This document shows positions 6,952 to 15,218 of a stretch of DNA of 25,547 nucleotides, piece by piece (positions within the stretch are counted from its first letter, which is position 1; every line of letters starts with the position of its first letter). The translations under genes and the position numbers were made by a program. Origin of the DNA: Syntrophaceae bacterium UBA5761 (GTDB taxonomy: Bacteria; Desulfobacterota; Syntrophia; Syntrophales; UBA4778); the NCBI GenBank assembly GCA_002418885.1, contig DIEZ01000068.1:5009-30555 (forward strand), read 5' to 3'. The notes beneath the pieces were generated by a model, which was not told the origin of the DNA, made no database searches, and saw nothing but the letters and a program-made list of their open reading frames with translations.

Positions 6952-8149
6952 GGTCCGGATAATGACGGGCAACCAGGCGGCAGCCGTCGGGGCGACGCTC
7001 AGCGGCGTCCAGGTCGTCGCCGCCTACCCGATAACTCCTCAGTCACAGCTTGCGGAGATCATGTCCCAGCAGATCGAAGGGGGAAAACTGAAAGCGGAGT
7101 ACGTGCGCGTGGAAAGCGAACACTCGGCGATGACCGTCTGCATATCGGCCTCTACCGTCGGCGCAAGGGTGTTTACCGCCACGAGCGCCAACGGCCTACT
7201 GTATATGCACGAGCAGCTCCACTGGGCGGCGGGGGCGAGGCTACCCATCGTCATGTGTTGCGTGAACCGCGGCGTTGGGGCACCCTGGACGATCTTCAAC
7301 GACCAGCAGGATTCCCTTTCCCAACGGGACACGGGTTGGCTCCAGATATACTGCAGGAACAACCAGGAGATCCTCGACACGGTCATCCAGGCGTACCGGA
7401 TCGCCGAAAAGGTCTATGTACCGGTGATGGTCTGCTTCGACGGTTTTGTCCTGTCCCATACGATGATGCCGGTATATATCCCCGACGCAGGGGCCGTGAG
7501 GAAATTCCTACCCCCTTACAAACCCCACACGATCCTCTCTCCGGAAGACCCGAGGAACATCAACCCCGTCCTGTTCCCCGGGAGAAGGGAAAACACGGAA
7601 GGGGTCCTCTGCGACGGCTACATGGAGATGCGCTACAAACTCTTCGCGGCGCTCGACGGGGCGAGGGACGTAATCATAGAGACCGACGAGGCCTTCGCGG
7701 AGGCCTTCGGCAGGAGGCACGGCGGCATGCTCTGGGAATACCTGACCGAAGACGCAGATGTCATCCTGACTGGAATCGGCTCGATAGCGAGCGAGGCGAC
7801 TGTCGCCGCCGACCTGCTCAGAGAAGAAGGGGTGAAGGCGGGGGTGGTCGGTATCAGGGTATTCCGGCCCTTCCCGAAGGAAGATGTCCGGAGGGCGTTA
7901 AGAAAAGCCCGGGCCGTCGTTACCTTCGAAAAAGCCGTTAGCTACGGCTACGAAGGCGGCCTCTGCTCCGACCTGAAGGCGGCGCTTTACGGGACGGAGG
8001 TAAAGGCAGCGGTCCACGGATGTATCGCCGGCCTGGGCGGCCGGGATGTCAAGGCGAGAGAACTGGCAGAGGCGGTGAAGGCTTCGCTCGCCGACATCGA
8101 TGACGGACGGACGGAGAAAACACTTTGGCTCAACTGTTTTACGGGGTGA
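6944..8149 (+). CDS. porA: 2-oxoacid:ferredoxin oxidoreductase, alpha subunit
   Basis: 401 residues, normal for PorA. The N-terminus has NQAAAVGA and YPITPQSQLAEIMSQ, the signature of the pyrimidine-binding domain, then VRVESEHSAM, TATSANGLLYMHEQLHWAAGARLP and NDQQDSLSQRDTGW, all strongly conserved in this subunit. The C-terminal part (from about residue 255) is the transketolase C-terminal/PFOR domain II type, with ILTGIGSIASEA and VGIRVFRPFP. The start ATG overlaps the delta gene by 8 bases, and the beta gene follows after 6 bases. The sequence fits a pyruvate-type enzyme at least as well as a 2-oxoisovalerate-type one; I cannot separate them from motifs. Confidence 0.93.
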   Translation: MSKVRIMTGNQAAAVGATLSGVQVVAAYPITPQSQLAEIMSQQIEGGKLKAEYVRVESEHSAMTVCISASTVGARVFTATSANGLLYMHEQLHWAAGARLPIVMCCVNRGVGAPWTIFNDQQDSLSQRDTGWLQIYCRNNQEILDTVIQAYRIAEKVYVPVMVCFDGFVLSHTMMPVYIPDAGAVRKFLPPYKPHTILSPEDPRNINPVLFPGRRENTEGVLCDGYMEMRYKLFAALDGARDVIIETDEAFAEAFGRRHGGMLWEYLTEDADVILTGIGSIASEATVAADLLREEGVKAGVVGIRVFRPFPKEDVRRALRKARAVVTFEKAVSYGYEGGLCSDLKAALYGTEVKAAVHGCIAGLGGRDVKARELAEAVKASLADIDDGRTEKTLWLNCFTG

Positions 8150-8155
8150 AAAATT

Positions 8156-9058
8156 ATGCCGGCGAATCTGTTCAAAGTCAATGAAAAGGAATACATACTG
8201 CCCGGAAGTCGGGCTTGCCAGGGATGCGGCCTGTCCCTCGCTTACCGTTACATGCTGAAAGCGCTGCGGGAAAATACCATCGTGACCCTTCCGGCCTGTT
8301 GCCTCTGCGTCCTCCAGGGAATGTACCCGAGCACGCCGGTGTTGGTGCCGGCCCTCAACAATTCCTTTGCCAGCACGGCGGCCTCTGCGTCGGGCCTGGT
8401 GGCGGGTCTCCAGGCCCTGGACCGGAGCGACATAACGGTTGTGGCGATGGCAGGGGACGGGGGGACCTTCGACATGGGAATACAGGCACTTAGCGGCGCG
8501 GCGGAGAGGGAGACCGATTTCATCTATGTCTGTTACGACAACGAAGGTTACATGAATACGGGGACGCAGCGTTCCAGCGCCACTCCGCTGGGCGCACTGA
8601 CGACCACGACGCCTATCCTCACGAAGCAACAGCACAAAAAAGACTTCATCAAGATCGTGGAGGCCCACGACATCCCCTATCTCGCCACCGTTTCTCCCGC
8701 TTATCCCATCGACCTGTACGACAAATTCGTCAAGGCCAAGAAAATCAAGGGGACGAGATACATCCACATCTACGCGCCCTGCCCGCCAGGATGGACGTAC
8801 CCCCCAAAGGACACGGTGAAGATGGGAAGGCTGGCGGTGGAGACGGGCGTCGCCGTGCTCTTCGAGGTCGAAGACGGCAAATTCCGCCTTACCGGCAGGA
8901 GCAAGACCCTCGCCGAAAGGGGAAACCGCCTACCTGTGATCAACTACGTAGAAAAACAGGGACGGTTCAGGAGGATGAACATCGAGCAGTTGAACCAGTT
9001 GCAGGCCTGGGTCGACCGCAAGTGGGACGAATACATAAAAAGGGCGGACCAGGGTTGA
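8156..9058 (+). CDS. porB: 2-oxoacid:ferredoxin oxidoreductase, beta subunit (TPP-binding)
   Basis: 300 residues. The TPP/Mg motif runs from GDGGTFDMGIQAL to YDNEGYMNTG, and TQRSSATPLGA follows as in PorB. Cysteines expected to bind the proximal [4Fe-4S] cluster are visible: CQGCG near the N-terminus, the ACCLC group about 30 residues on, and YAPCPPGW near residue 206. It closes the gamma-delta-alpha-beta operon, and its stop is one base away from the stop of waaA on the other strand; I see no terminator between them. Confidence 0.93.
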   Translation: MPANLFKVNEKEYILPGSRACQGCGLSLAYRYMLKALRENTIVTLPACCLCVLQGMYPSTPVLVPALNNSFASTAASASGLVAGLQALDRSDITVVAMAGDGGTFDMGIQALSGAAERETDFIYVCYDNEGYMNTGTQRSSATPLGALTTTTPILTKQQHKKDFIKIVEAHDIPYLATVSPAYPIDLYDKFVKAKKIKGTRYIHIYAPCPPGWTYPPKDTVKMGRLAVETGVAVLFEVEDGKFRLTGRSKTLAERGNRLPVINYVEKQGRFRRMNIEQLNQLQAWVDRKWDEYIKRADQG

Positions 9059-9059
9059 A

Positions 9060-10382
9060 TCAACCTCGCCGCAACGTCCGGTTTGCGAGCACGTCCTTGA
9101 TCATATCGGCGTAGCGTTTCGACGCGCCCTTATTGGCGGCAACGGCCCGCCGTCCCGCCTTGCCCGATTCCGTCAACTTTTCCGGCGAGGTTAACATCAA
9201 AACGATTCCGGCGTAAAGCTCCTCTTCGTCCTTCACTGTAATACCGGCGCCGACACCTTCCAGCAGGGCCGTCTCATCCCTGAAATCGTCCATGGATGGA
9301 CCGTAGAAAACCACCTTGCCCCAGGCGGCGGCCTCGAGGATATTCTGCCCGCCCCTGGGAACGAGGCTCCCCCCGCAGAAGACGACGGTGGCGAGACTGT
9401 AGACCTTGAATAGTTCGCCGATGACATCCACGACGGTCACCCTCTCACCGTGGGGCCTCTGTCCCTTTTTGATGTCACTCATGGACACAACGTCTTCAAA
9501 ACCGTATTTCCGGACAAGGTTCAGCACTTCCCCGCCCCGCTCCACATGCCGCGGAACGATGACGAGCTTAAAGTCGGGATGACGTTCCAGTAGCCTCTTG
9601 TACACACGGAGCACGGCATCCTCTTCCCCTTCATGGGTGCTGCCGGCGACGAAAACCCTCTCATCTCCCCGGAGGCCGAGTTCCTCCGAAATCTCCTCCT
9701 TCAGTCTCTCATCCACCCGTGCCGCGAGGCCGTCGAACTTGGCGTTCCCGAGGACCTGAATCCTCGAACGATGAACCCCGACGGCGTGAAGCCTCTGCGC
9801 ATCCGTTTCGGAGATGACGCCTATTCCGTCGACCATAGCCAGGACCTTCTTCCAGAAAAACCTCGTGCCCCGGTACCTCTTGAAGGAACGCGGCGACATC
9901 CGCCCATTGACCATAACGATTTTAGCGCCGGCATCCTTGCAAAGACGGATAAAGTTGGGCCATAGCTCCGTTTCAACAAGGACGAACACGTCCGGCTTGA
10001 CCCTTCCGACGACCTTCCTGACGACAAAAGGGATGTCGAGGGGATAGTAGATATATGACGTCGCCTCCGGGATGATCCTCCGGGCCATTTCCTGCCCCGT
10101 TTCGGTGCTCGTGGAAACCACGAGACAGGCCTCGGGTAAAAGGTCTCGGAGGGAAGCGACGACCGGTGCCGCCGCAGTCACTTCGCCCACGGAGACGGCG
10201 TGTATCCACACACGGGGATTTCCCTTCATTTCCCCGTATACGGTCTCTGGAACGAACCCCAATTTTGGGCCGATGCTCTTCCTATACTTCCCTGTAGAAA
10301 GGATCCTCAAGGTGTAATAAGGAACCAGGACGACGGCTCCCAGCAGCAATAGAACGTTGTAGACGGCATACATGGCATACAT
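9060..10382 (-). CDS. waaA: 3-deoxy-D-manno-octulosonic acid (Kdo) transferase
   Basis: 440 residues, about the normal length of WaaA/KdtA (GT30). There is an N-terminal membrane anchor (residues 6-26), then WIHAVSVGEV with the catalytic Glu, VSTSTETGQEMA, PDVFVLVETELWPN, VNGRMSPRSFKRYR, GNAKFD, and the nucleotide-binding C-terminal domain with VPRHVERGGEV and CGGSLVPRGGQNILE. The enzyme moves Kdo from CMP-Kdo to lipid IVA on the cytoplasmic face of the inner membrane, so the host makes LPS. The ATG at 10382 has no clear Shine-Dalgarno; an in-frame ATG three codons on is an alternative. It is divergent from rpe. Confidence 0.95.
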   Translation of the reverse strand: MYAMYAVYNVLLLLGAVVLVPYYTLRILSTGKYRKSIGPKLGFVPETVYGEMKGNPRVWIHAVSVGEVTAAAPVVASLRDLLPEACLVVSTSTETGQEMARRIIPEATSYIYYPLDIPFVVRKVVGRVKPDVFVLVETELWPNFIRLCKDAGAKIVMVNGRMSPRSFKRYRGTRFFWKKVLAMVDGIGVISETDAQRLHAVGVHRSRIQVLGNAKFDGLAARVDERLKEEISEELGLRGDERVFVAGSTHEGEEDAVLRVYKRLLERHPDFKLVIVPRHVERGGEVLNLVRKYGFEDVVSMSDIKKGQRPHGERVTVVDVIGELFKVYSLATVVFCGGSLVPRGGQNILEAAAWGKVVFYGPSMDDFRDETALLEGVGAGITVKDEEELYAGIVLMLTSPEKLTESGKAGRRAVAANKGASKRYADMIKDVLANRTLRRG

Positions 10383-10418
10383 AACAAACCGGGTGAAATT
10401 CGGGGTTGATGAGCTCCT

Positions 10419-10447
10419 CAGCTATCAACTGCCGTCGGGCCTGTCAA
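10419..10447 (-). promoter_or_regulatory. Possible waaA promoter
   Basis: On the minus strand a perfect TTGACA (10447-10442) lies 17 nt from TAGCTG (10424-10419). The -35 is ideal but the -10 matches only weakly, so this is tentative. It lies about 40 nt upstream of the waaA start. Confidence 0.35.
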
Positions 10448-10460
10448 GCCCTTTTCTACG

Positions 10461-10489
10461 TTGACAACGCCCCCGCCTTTCTATAGATT
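10461..10489 (+). promoter_or_regulatory. Likely rpe promoter
   Basis: TTGACA (10461-10466) is followed after 17 nt by TAGATT (10484-10489); the overlapping TATAGA at 10482 would give a 15-nt spacer. It is about 150 nt upstream of the chosen rpe start, leaving a sizeable leader that holds the inverted repeat at 10516-10563. Confidence 0.5.
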
Positions 10490-10515
10490 GGTGCCCCGGT
10501 GGGGCCTCATCGTTT

Positions 10516-10563
10516 GTCCGCGCCGGTTGAAGGATTAACGGTCCCCTTCGGCACGTCGCGGAC
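10516..10563 (+). other. Structured leader element (long imperfect hairpin) before rpe
   Basis: GTCCGCG (10516-10522) pairs with CGCGGAC (10557-10563). Inside, GCC (10522-10524) can pair with GGC (10550-10552), although base 10522 is shared with the outer stem, and GAAGG (10529-10533) pairs with CCTTC (10545-10549). No U-tract follows, so it is not a simple terminator. It lies between the promoter and the rpe start. Confidence 0.35.
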
Positions 10564-10638
10564 GGCGTGACAGCCTCTTCGGCGGGTAGATTTGCTTGGC
10601 CGAAAACAGATAAACGTACGCAGGAGGGAACGGTCTTC

Positions 10639-11307
10639 TTGAAGAAAATCGCACCATCCATCCTCTCGGCCGACTTCAGCATCTTAGGTGATGAAATCAG
10701 GGCCGTGGAAAAAGCCGGGGCGGACCTGATTCACATCGACGTTATGGACGGACGTTTCGTTCCCAACATCACGATAGGTCCCTCGGTCGTACAGGCGGTC
10801 AGAAAAGTAACGACCCTGCCGTTCGACGTCCATCTGATGGTCGAAAGTCCCGAGGACTACATCGCCGCGTTCGCGGCAGCGGGCAGCAACATCATCACCG
10901 TCCACGCTGAGGCCGCCCGTCACTTACACCGCACCGTCGAAATGATCAAAGAAAAAGGAGTAAAGGCCGGAGTCTCGCTGAACCCGGCGACATCTCTTGT
11001 TCAGGTGGAAGAGATACTGCCCTACGTCGACCTGTTGCTCGTGATGACCGTCAACCCCGGTTTCGGCGGCCAAAAATTCATCACGGGGATGCTGAAGAAG
11101 ATAAGAGAGGCGAAGCACCTCGTGGAGAGTCTCTCGGTGGAGACATCGGTCGAAGTCGACGGCGGCATCACTGTCCAGAACATCGGGGCCGTTTCGGAGG
11201 CCGGCGCCGACATCTTCGTTGCGGGGGCCTCGGTGTTCACGAGCGGGGACTACGCGGGAACGATCGGCAGGATGAAAGGCATCTTGAACGGACGGGCCTC
11301 ATGCTGA
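10639..11307 (+). CDS. rpe: Ribulose-phosphate 3-epimerase
   Basis: 222 residues from the TTG at 10639. This start is chosen because AGGAGGG (10622-10628) sits 10 nt upstream and the protein then begins LKKIAPSILSADFS, the true family N-terminus; a GTG at 10567 would add 24 residues without family resemblance or a ribosome site. The TIM-barrel motifs are complete: HIDVMDGRFVPNI, DVHLMVE, HAEA, MTVNPGFGGQ, VDGGI and AGASVF, with the His and Asp metal/catalytic residues in place. It interconverts ribulose-5-phosphate and xylulose-5-phosphate in the cytoplasm. Its 3' end overlaps the end of the DHH gene by 9 bases, tail to tail. Confidence 0.95.
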   Translation: MKKIAPSILSADFSILGDEIRAVEKAGADLIHIDVMDGRFVPNITIGPSVVQAVRKVTTLPFDVHLMVESPEDYIAAFAAAGSNIITVHAEAARHLHRTVEMIKEKGVKAGVSLNPATSLVQVEEILPYVDLLLVMTVNPGFGGQKFITGMLKKIREAKHLVESLSVETSVEVDGGITVQNIGAVSEAGADIFVAGASVFTSGDYAGTIGRMKGILNGRASC

Positions 11308-12369
11308 AGTTTCCCGGCCGAGCAGCCTCTCTCCTTTGAAATCCCTCTTCTTTATCTCCCGGAGAAATCTCGTGATAAGGAGGTCGGCGATCATCTTATA
11401 ACGCTCGATTTCTTCGGTATCGTTACCGGCCTTTCCCCCTGCCGTCGTGTCGTGGCCGCCCCCGTATCCGATGTCCTGGACCATCTTCCGGACTGCGAGG
11501 CCTACATTCGCATGCCGTCTGGTCGTGCGCAAAGAAAAGTAGATGCTCCCCCGGAATCCGCCGAGACAGAGCACCCATCTGACACCCTCGACGCGGAGCA
11601 AAAAATCCGCCATCTCGCCGAGACTCGCGGGGTTGTCGATGAAGCCCATGTCGGAAACGATGACGTCGTCCTCGATCAAGGCATTGTTCAGGGCCTTTGC
11701 GAAAGCCCTCACGTAATCTACCGACACCCTGGGATGCGATATCTTCGACAGGACCCGGAAAAGAACGTGAGGATGGAGAAAGAGGTGCGCCGCCATATCC
11801 TTCGGGCCGGCTTCTCTCCCGAGGTCGCTCGTGTCCGATTTTATCCCGTAGAAAAGGGCTGTCGCCACCTTCCGGTCCGGGTTTTCGATCCCCGATTCCA
11901 TCAGGTATTCCGTCAATATGGACGACGTGCTCCCGTAGTCCGTCCGGATGTCGTGGAACTTCGCCCTGAGTGTCCGGGAATAGATCGGGACATGATGATC
12001 GATGACAATCTCCGGTTCGACCGCGCGCGACAGGGGGTTATTCCCCGTGCCGGGCTGTGTGTCGACAAGGGCGACCACGCTGAAATCCCGTACGTTCACC
12101 CCGCTTATATGACGCGCCTCGATCTTGAGGTGCTTGATCAGGGCGGCGTTTTCGGCCCGGCCGATCAAACCTCCGTACGCGATCAGGCTTCCAACCCTCC
12201 ATTTTGCGTAGAGGAGGTACTTGAGCGCATAGGCGGACGCCAGCCCGTCGGGGTCGGGGTTATCGTGGGTGATGATCAGTACTTTGCGCTTCCTCTTCAC
12301 GATCGGGGCAAGCCTCTCCAGAAGGCCCTCACCGCCGCCGTTACTGCCGTTCTTGCCGTTCATAGCCAT
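11299..12369 (-). CDS. DHH-family phosphoesterase (NrnA/RecJ-like)
   Basis: 356 residues. The DHH-domain metal motifs are visible: THDNPDPDGLAS (residues 34-45), VDTQPG near 110, the DHH itself in VIDHHVPIYS near 128, and in the DHHA1 domain GGFRGSIYFSLR and YGGGHDTTAGG. Bacterial proteins of this layout are oligoribonucleases, pAp phosphatases or cyclic-dinucleotide-degrading enzymes; the sequence cannot choose between them. The N-terminus is Gly/Asn rich. The ATG has AAAGGA 6 nt upstream; an ATG two codons later is also possible. It lies 16 bases after arnD on the same strand, so it is probably the last gene of the Ara4N transcript, though with no obvious role in that pathway. Confidence 0.88.
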   Translation of the reverse strand: MAMNGKNGSNGGGEGLLERLAPIVKRKRKVLIITHDNPDPDGLASAYALKYLLYAKWRVGSLIAYGGLIGRAENAALIKHLKIEARHISGVNVRDFSVVALVDTQPGTGNNPLSRAVEPEIVIDHHVPIYSRTLRAKFHDIRTDYGSTSSILTEYLMESGIENPDRKVATALFYGIKSDTSDLGREAGPKDMAAHLFLHPHVLFRVLSKISHPRVSVDYVRAFAKALNNALIEDDVIVSDMGFIDNPASLGEMADFLLRVEGVRWVLCLGGFRGSIYFSLRTTRRHANVGLAVRKMVQDIGYGGGHDTTAGGKAGNDTEEIERYKMIADLLITRFLREIKKRDFKGERLLGRETSA

Positions 12370-12385
12370 TCCTCGTCCTTTAGCC

Positions 12386-13258
12386 TCACACCGCGCAGGG
12401 AACCGCCCTCCCCCGCAGAAGTTCCATCCGGAATCTTCTCACCGGCAGCGTCTCCAGGTCAAGACGCTCTCTTATCCCCCCGAGGGTCAGGACCTCAAAA
12501 TCGAGAAGCCGGACGCCCTTCAGCAATTCGATGAAACGCCCGTTCCAGATGCCGCCCTCCACCTCGGCATGGGCCGGCAGGACATGGGTCCCACCGGCCT
12601 CGAGAATCTCGATCATCTCGGCCACCCCCCGCTCCACTCCTATTTCTTCGAGGCAGGGAAGGTCGGACGGTATCTCCGGAAAGCGGGAGATGTCGTGGAT
12701 GAAGGGTTTCTGCGCCCTCGTGCAACTCAGATAACGGAAGGGATACCTTCCTGCGACGCGGAGGACCCTTTCGTCGATGAGCCAGGCGGGGGCGCCGAAG
12801 GCCGAAGGCTCCCGTCCCGTCGATTTCCTGTAAGCCGCCAGGCCTTTCTCGAACCAATCCTCTATCCAGGGGTAACTGCGGTTAGTGAGCTCATCCTGCC
12901 ATATCCTATGGTCCCAGGCGTGGAACTCCACCTCGTGGCCTTCCGAGATGATCTCGCCGACAAGGCCGGGAAAGGAAAGGGCCGTCATCGGGGAAGGAAG
13001 AACGGTCCCGTACAAGGCGGTTTTCCACCCGTAGAGGCGTCCCGCCCCCGTCCTCAACATCTTCTTCAGAAAAAGGGGGTTCTTGACCAACTGAACGACC
13101 GCCCGCCCCGACGAGTCGGGGCCGAAACTCAAGAAGAAGGTCGCCTTCACTCCGAAATCCTTCAGGGTCCGCAGAAGGCGGGGTACCCCCTTCTTCATGC
13201 CGACGTAGGTGTCGACATCGACCTTCAGCCCAAGAATCCTCTCGTTTCCCGTACCCAT
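12386..13258 (-). CDS. arnD: 4-deoxy-4-formamido-L-arabinose-phosphoundecaprenol deformylase
   Basis: 290 residues, close to the usual ArnD length. Polysaccharide-deacetylase fold motifs are present: LKVDVDTYVG (metal Asp pair), VPRLLRTLKDFGVKATFF, FGPDSSGR, KMLRTGAGRLYGW, and HEVEFHAWDHRIWQ with the two metal His residues. The VDVDT, GPD..GR and HAWDH combination is specific for ArnD rather than general chitin-type deacetylases. It removes the formyl group from undecaprenyl-phosphate-Ara4FN on the inner membrane, making the transfer of Ara4N to lipid A possible. It follows the arnA decarboxylase gene by 17 bases. Confidence 0.93.
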   Translation of the reverse strand: MGTGNERILGLKVDVDTYVGMKKGVPRLLRTLKDFGVKATFFLSFGPDSSGRAVVQLVKNPLFLKKMLRTGAGRLYGWKTALYGTVLPSPMTALSFPGLVGEIISEGHEVEFHAWDHRIWQDELTNRSYPWIEDWFEKGLAAYRKSTGREPSAFGAPAWLIDERVLRVAGRYPFRYLSCTRAQKPFIHDISRFPEIPSDLPCLEEIGVERGVAEMIEILEAGGTHVLPAHAEVEGGIWNGRFIELLKGVRLLDFEVLTLGGIRERLDLETLPVRRFRMELLRGRAVPCAV

Positions 13259-13275
13259 GCCGATACTTTTCGGCC

Positions 13276-14298
13276 TTAAGCCTCGTTTTCTTCCAGGAAG
13301 GCATAGAGCGTCATCTTCAGGGAATCTTCAAGCCCTACTTTCGGCGACCACCCGAGCAGACCCTGCGCCTTAGCGATGCTCGGTTTGCGCGTGTAGATGT
13401 CCTGGTAGCCCTTGCCGTAGTATTCCTCCGCCGTCCTTTCGACGACCGGAGAAAATTCGCCGTCATCGCGGTGGCGGGGGTGCTCCATGAATATCTTCTT
13501 CAGAAGATGCGCCAGGTCCTTTATAGAGCATTCATTCCAAGGGTTGCCGATGTTTATTACCTGGTTCTTGCAACAATCGTCTCGATTTTCGAGGATTGAC
13601 ATCAGGGCGTCGACCCCGTCGTCCACATAGGTAAAGCACCGTTTCTGACGGCCACCGTCCACGAGCGATATGGGCCTCTTCATCATCAAATCGGCGATGA
13701 ATTGGGTGACGACCCGGGAGCTGCCTTCCTTCGCCGTATCCAGGGAGTCCAGGCGGGGTCCGATCCAGTTGAAGGGCCGGAAAAGGGTGAACTCAAGATG
13801 GCCCCGCGTCCCGTAGGCATAGATGACGCGGTCGAGGAGCTGCTTGCAGCAGGAATAGATCCAGCGCTCTCTCTGAATGGGGCCGACGACGAGGAACGTC
13901 TCGTCTTCCTTGAATTCGGGGTCCCGGGAATCGCCGTACACCTCGGAAGTGGAAGGAAAGACGATGCGCTTTTTATACTTGACGCACTGCTTGACGATGT
14001 TGAGGTTCATCTCGAAGTCGAGGTTGAAGACGCCTATCGGGTCCTCGACGTAAAGTTTGGGGGTCGCGATCGCAACGAGGGGGATGATGACGTCGCACTT
14101 CTTGATGTGGTACTCTATCCATTCCCTGTTGATGCCGATATCCCCCTCGAGAAAATTGAACCGGGGGTTGTTGAGGACCCTGTCGAGCCGGTCGAAAGCC
14201 AGGTCCATACCATAAACCGTCCAGTCGGTTTGACTCAGGATGCGGTTCGTCAGATGGTGGCCGATAAAGCCGTTCACTCCCAGAATCAGGATTTTCAT
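13276..14298 (-). CDS. arnA: UDP-glucuronic acid decarboxylase (ArnA C-terminal domain as a separate protein)
   Basis: 340 residues of the extended-SDR type. The NAD motif is GVNGFIGHHL (8-17). PSTSEVYGD gives Thr117, Ser118 and Glu119, and YSCCKQLLDRV gives Tyr148 and Lys152, matching the ArnA catalytic residues; GGRQKRCFTYVDDGVDAL carries the Arg needed for oxidative decarboxylation. The enzyme converts UDP-glucuronate to UDP-4-keto-pentose. In enterobacteria this domain is the C-terminal half of bifunctional ArnA; here it is a free-standing gene whose start overlaps the stop of the formyltransferase gene in an ATGA. Confidence 0.92.
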   Translation of the reverse strand: MKILILGVNGFIGHHLTNRILSQTDWTVYGMDLAFDRLDRVLNNPRFNFLEGDIGINREWIEYHIKKCDVIIPLVAIATPKLYVEDPIGVFNLDFEMNLNIVKQCVKYKKRIVFPSTSEVYGDSRDPEFKEDETFLVVGPIQRERWIYSCCKQLLDRVIYAYGTRGHLEFTLFRPFNWIGPRLDSLDTAKEGSSRVVTQFIADLMMKRPISLVDGGRQKRCFTYVDDGVDALMSILENRDDCCKNQVINIGNPWNECSIKDLAHLLKKIFMEHPRHRDDGEFSPVVERTAEEYYGKGYQDIYTRKPSIAKAQGLLGWSPKVGLEDSLKMTLYAFLEENEA

Positions 14299-15218
14299 CT
14301 CAAGACAACTCCCCTCTTTTCCTTGAAGTAGTCATAAACAGCCCGCCCTCTCAGCCTTCGGCCCTCGACCTCGACGTCAACCAGCTTAAGCCGCCCTTCC
14401 TTCGCCTCGACGAAGACATCCTGTCCCTCGGTCATGATCCGTCCGGGCGTCCCGTCATTCTGATAACCTCCCGCTTCAGGCCTCGCCCACCATATCAGCA
14501 GCCTTCCCTCGTCAAGGAAGGTAAAGGCCCCGGGATAGGGTTCCGTGACGGCGCGGATAAGGTCGTATACCTGCATCACGGGCCGGTTCCAATCGATCCT
14601 GCCGTCCTCCGGCCTCCGGCCGCCGAAATATGTCGCCTTCTCCGGGTCCTGAGGGATGCGCGGAGCCCGCCCTTCCTTGATCAAGGGAAGAAGGCCGTCC
14701 AGTAGTTCCCCGGCGGCGACGCAGAGCTTGTTGAAGAGGGAAAAGGCGCTGTCCTCCGGGTCGATCGATACCTCCTTCTGTCCTACGATATCGCCGGCGT
14801 CCGCCTTCTCGACCATGCGGTGCAGGGTAACCCCGGTCTTTTTTTCCCCTCGCACAAGGACCCAGTTCACCGGGCACCTCCCCCGGTAGGCGGGAAGCAA
14901 GGACCCGTGGAGATTGAAAGCCCCGGCGGGGGGAATCCTTAATATCTCCTCCTTCAGGAGGTTTCTGTAATAGAATGAAAAGATGACGTCGGGCGCCATC
15001 TTCCTGACCCTGTCCACCCATTCCGGTACGTTGACGGAATCGGGGCGGTGACAGGGTATCACGTTTTTCGCCGCCCAGTCCGAAACTGAGGCAAACCAGA
15101 CCCTCTCCTGAGGGTCGTCACGATGAGAAAACACGGCCTCTACCGTGAATCCATGTCTCTTCAACGCCTCGAGGCCCACTATACCCATGTTATGGTAGGC
15201 AAACACCACGGTTTTCAT
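14295..15218 (-). CDS. arnA: UDP-Ara4N formyltransferase (ArnA N-terminal domain as a separate protein)
   Basis: 307 residues from ATG 15218, which overlaps the arnC stop as ATGA; the open frame continues upstream but only as antisense-like sequence inside arnC. It begins MKTVVFAYHN as ArnA proteins do. The catalytic triad falls at Asn102, His104 (FNLHGSLLPAYRGR) and Asp140 (EKADAGDIV), the same numbers as in E. coli ArnA. A C-terminal OB-like Fmt domain follows (YPGAFTF onward). It adds a formyl group from N10-formyl-tetrahydrofolate to UDP-Ara4N. Being separate from the decarboxylase is unusual compared with the enterobacterial fusion. Confidence 0.92.
   Translation of the reverse strand: MKTVVFAYHNMGIVGLEALKRHGFTVEAVFSHRDDPQERVWFASVSDWAAKNVIPCHRPDSVNVPEWVDRVRKMAPDVIFSFYYRNLLKEEILRIPPAGAFNLHGSLLPAYRGRCPVNWVLVRGEKKTGVTLHRMVEKADAGDIVGQKEVSIDPEDSAFSLFNKLCVAAGELLDGLLPLIKEGRAPRIPQDPEKATYFGGRRPEDGRIDWNRPVMQVYDLIRAVTEPYPGAFTFLDEGRLLIWWARPEAGGYQNDGTPGRIMTEGQDVFVEAKEGRLKLVDVEVEGRRLRGRAVYDYFKEKRGVVLR

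Noticed and set aside
11452..13279. Long plus-strand open frames opposite the DHH and arnD genes
   Set aside because: The minus-strand proteins have complete catalytic motifs; the plus frames have low-complexity Arg/Pro-rich content.
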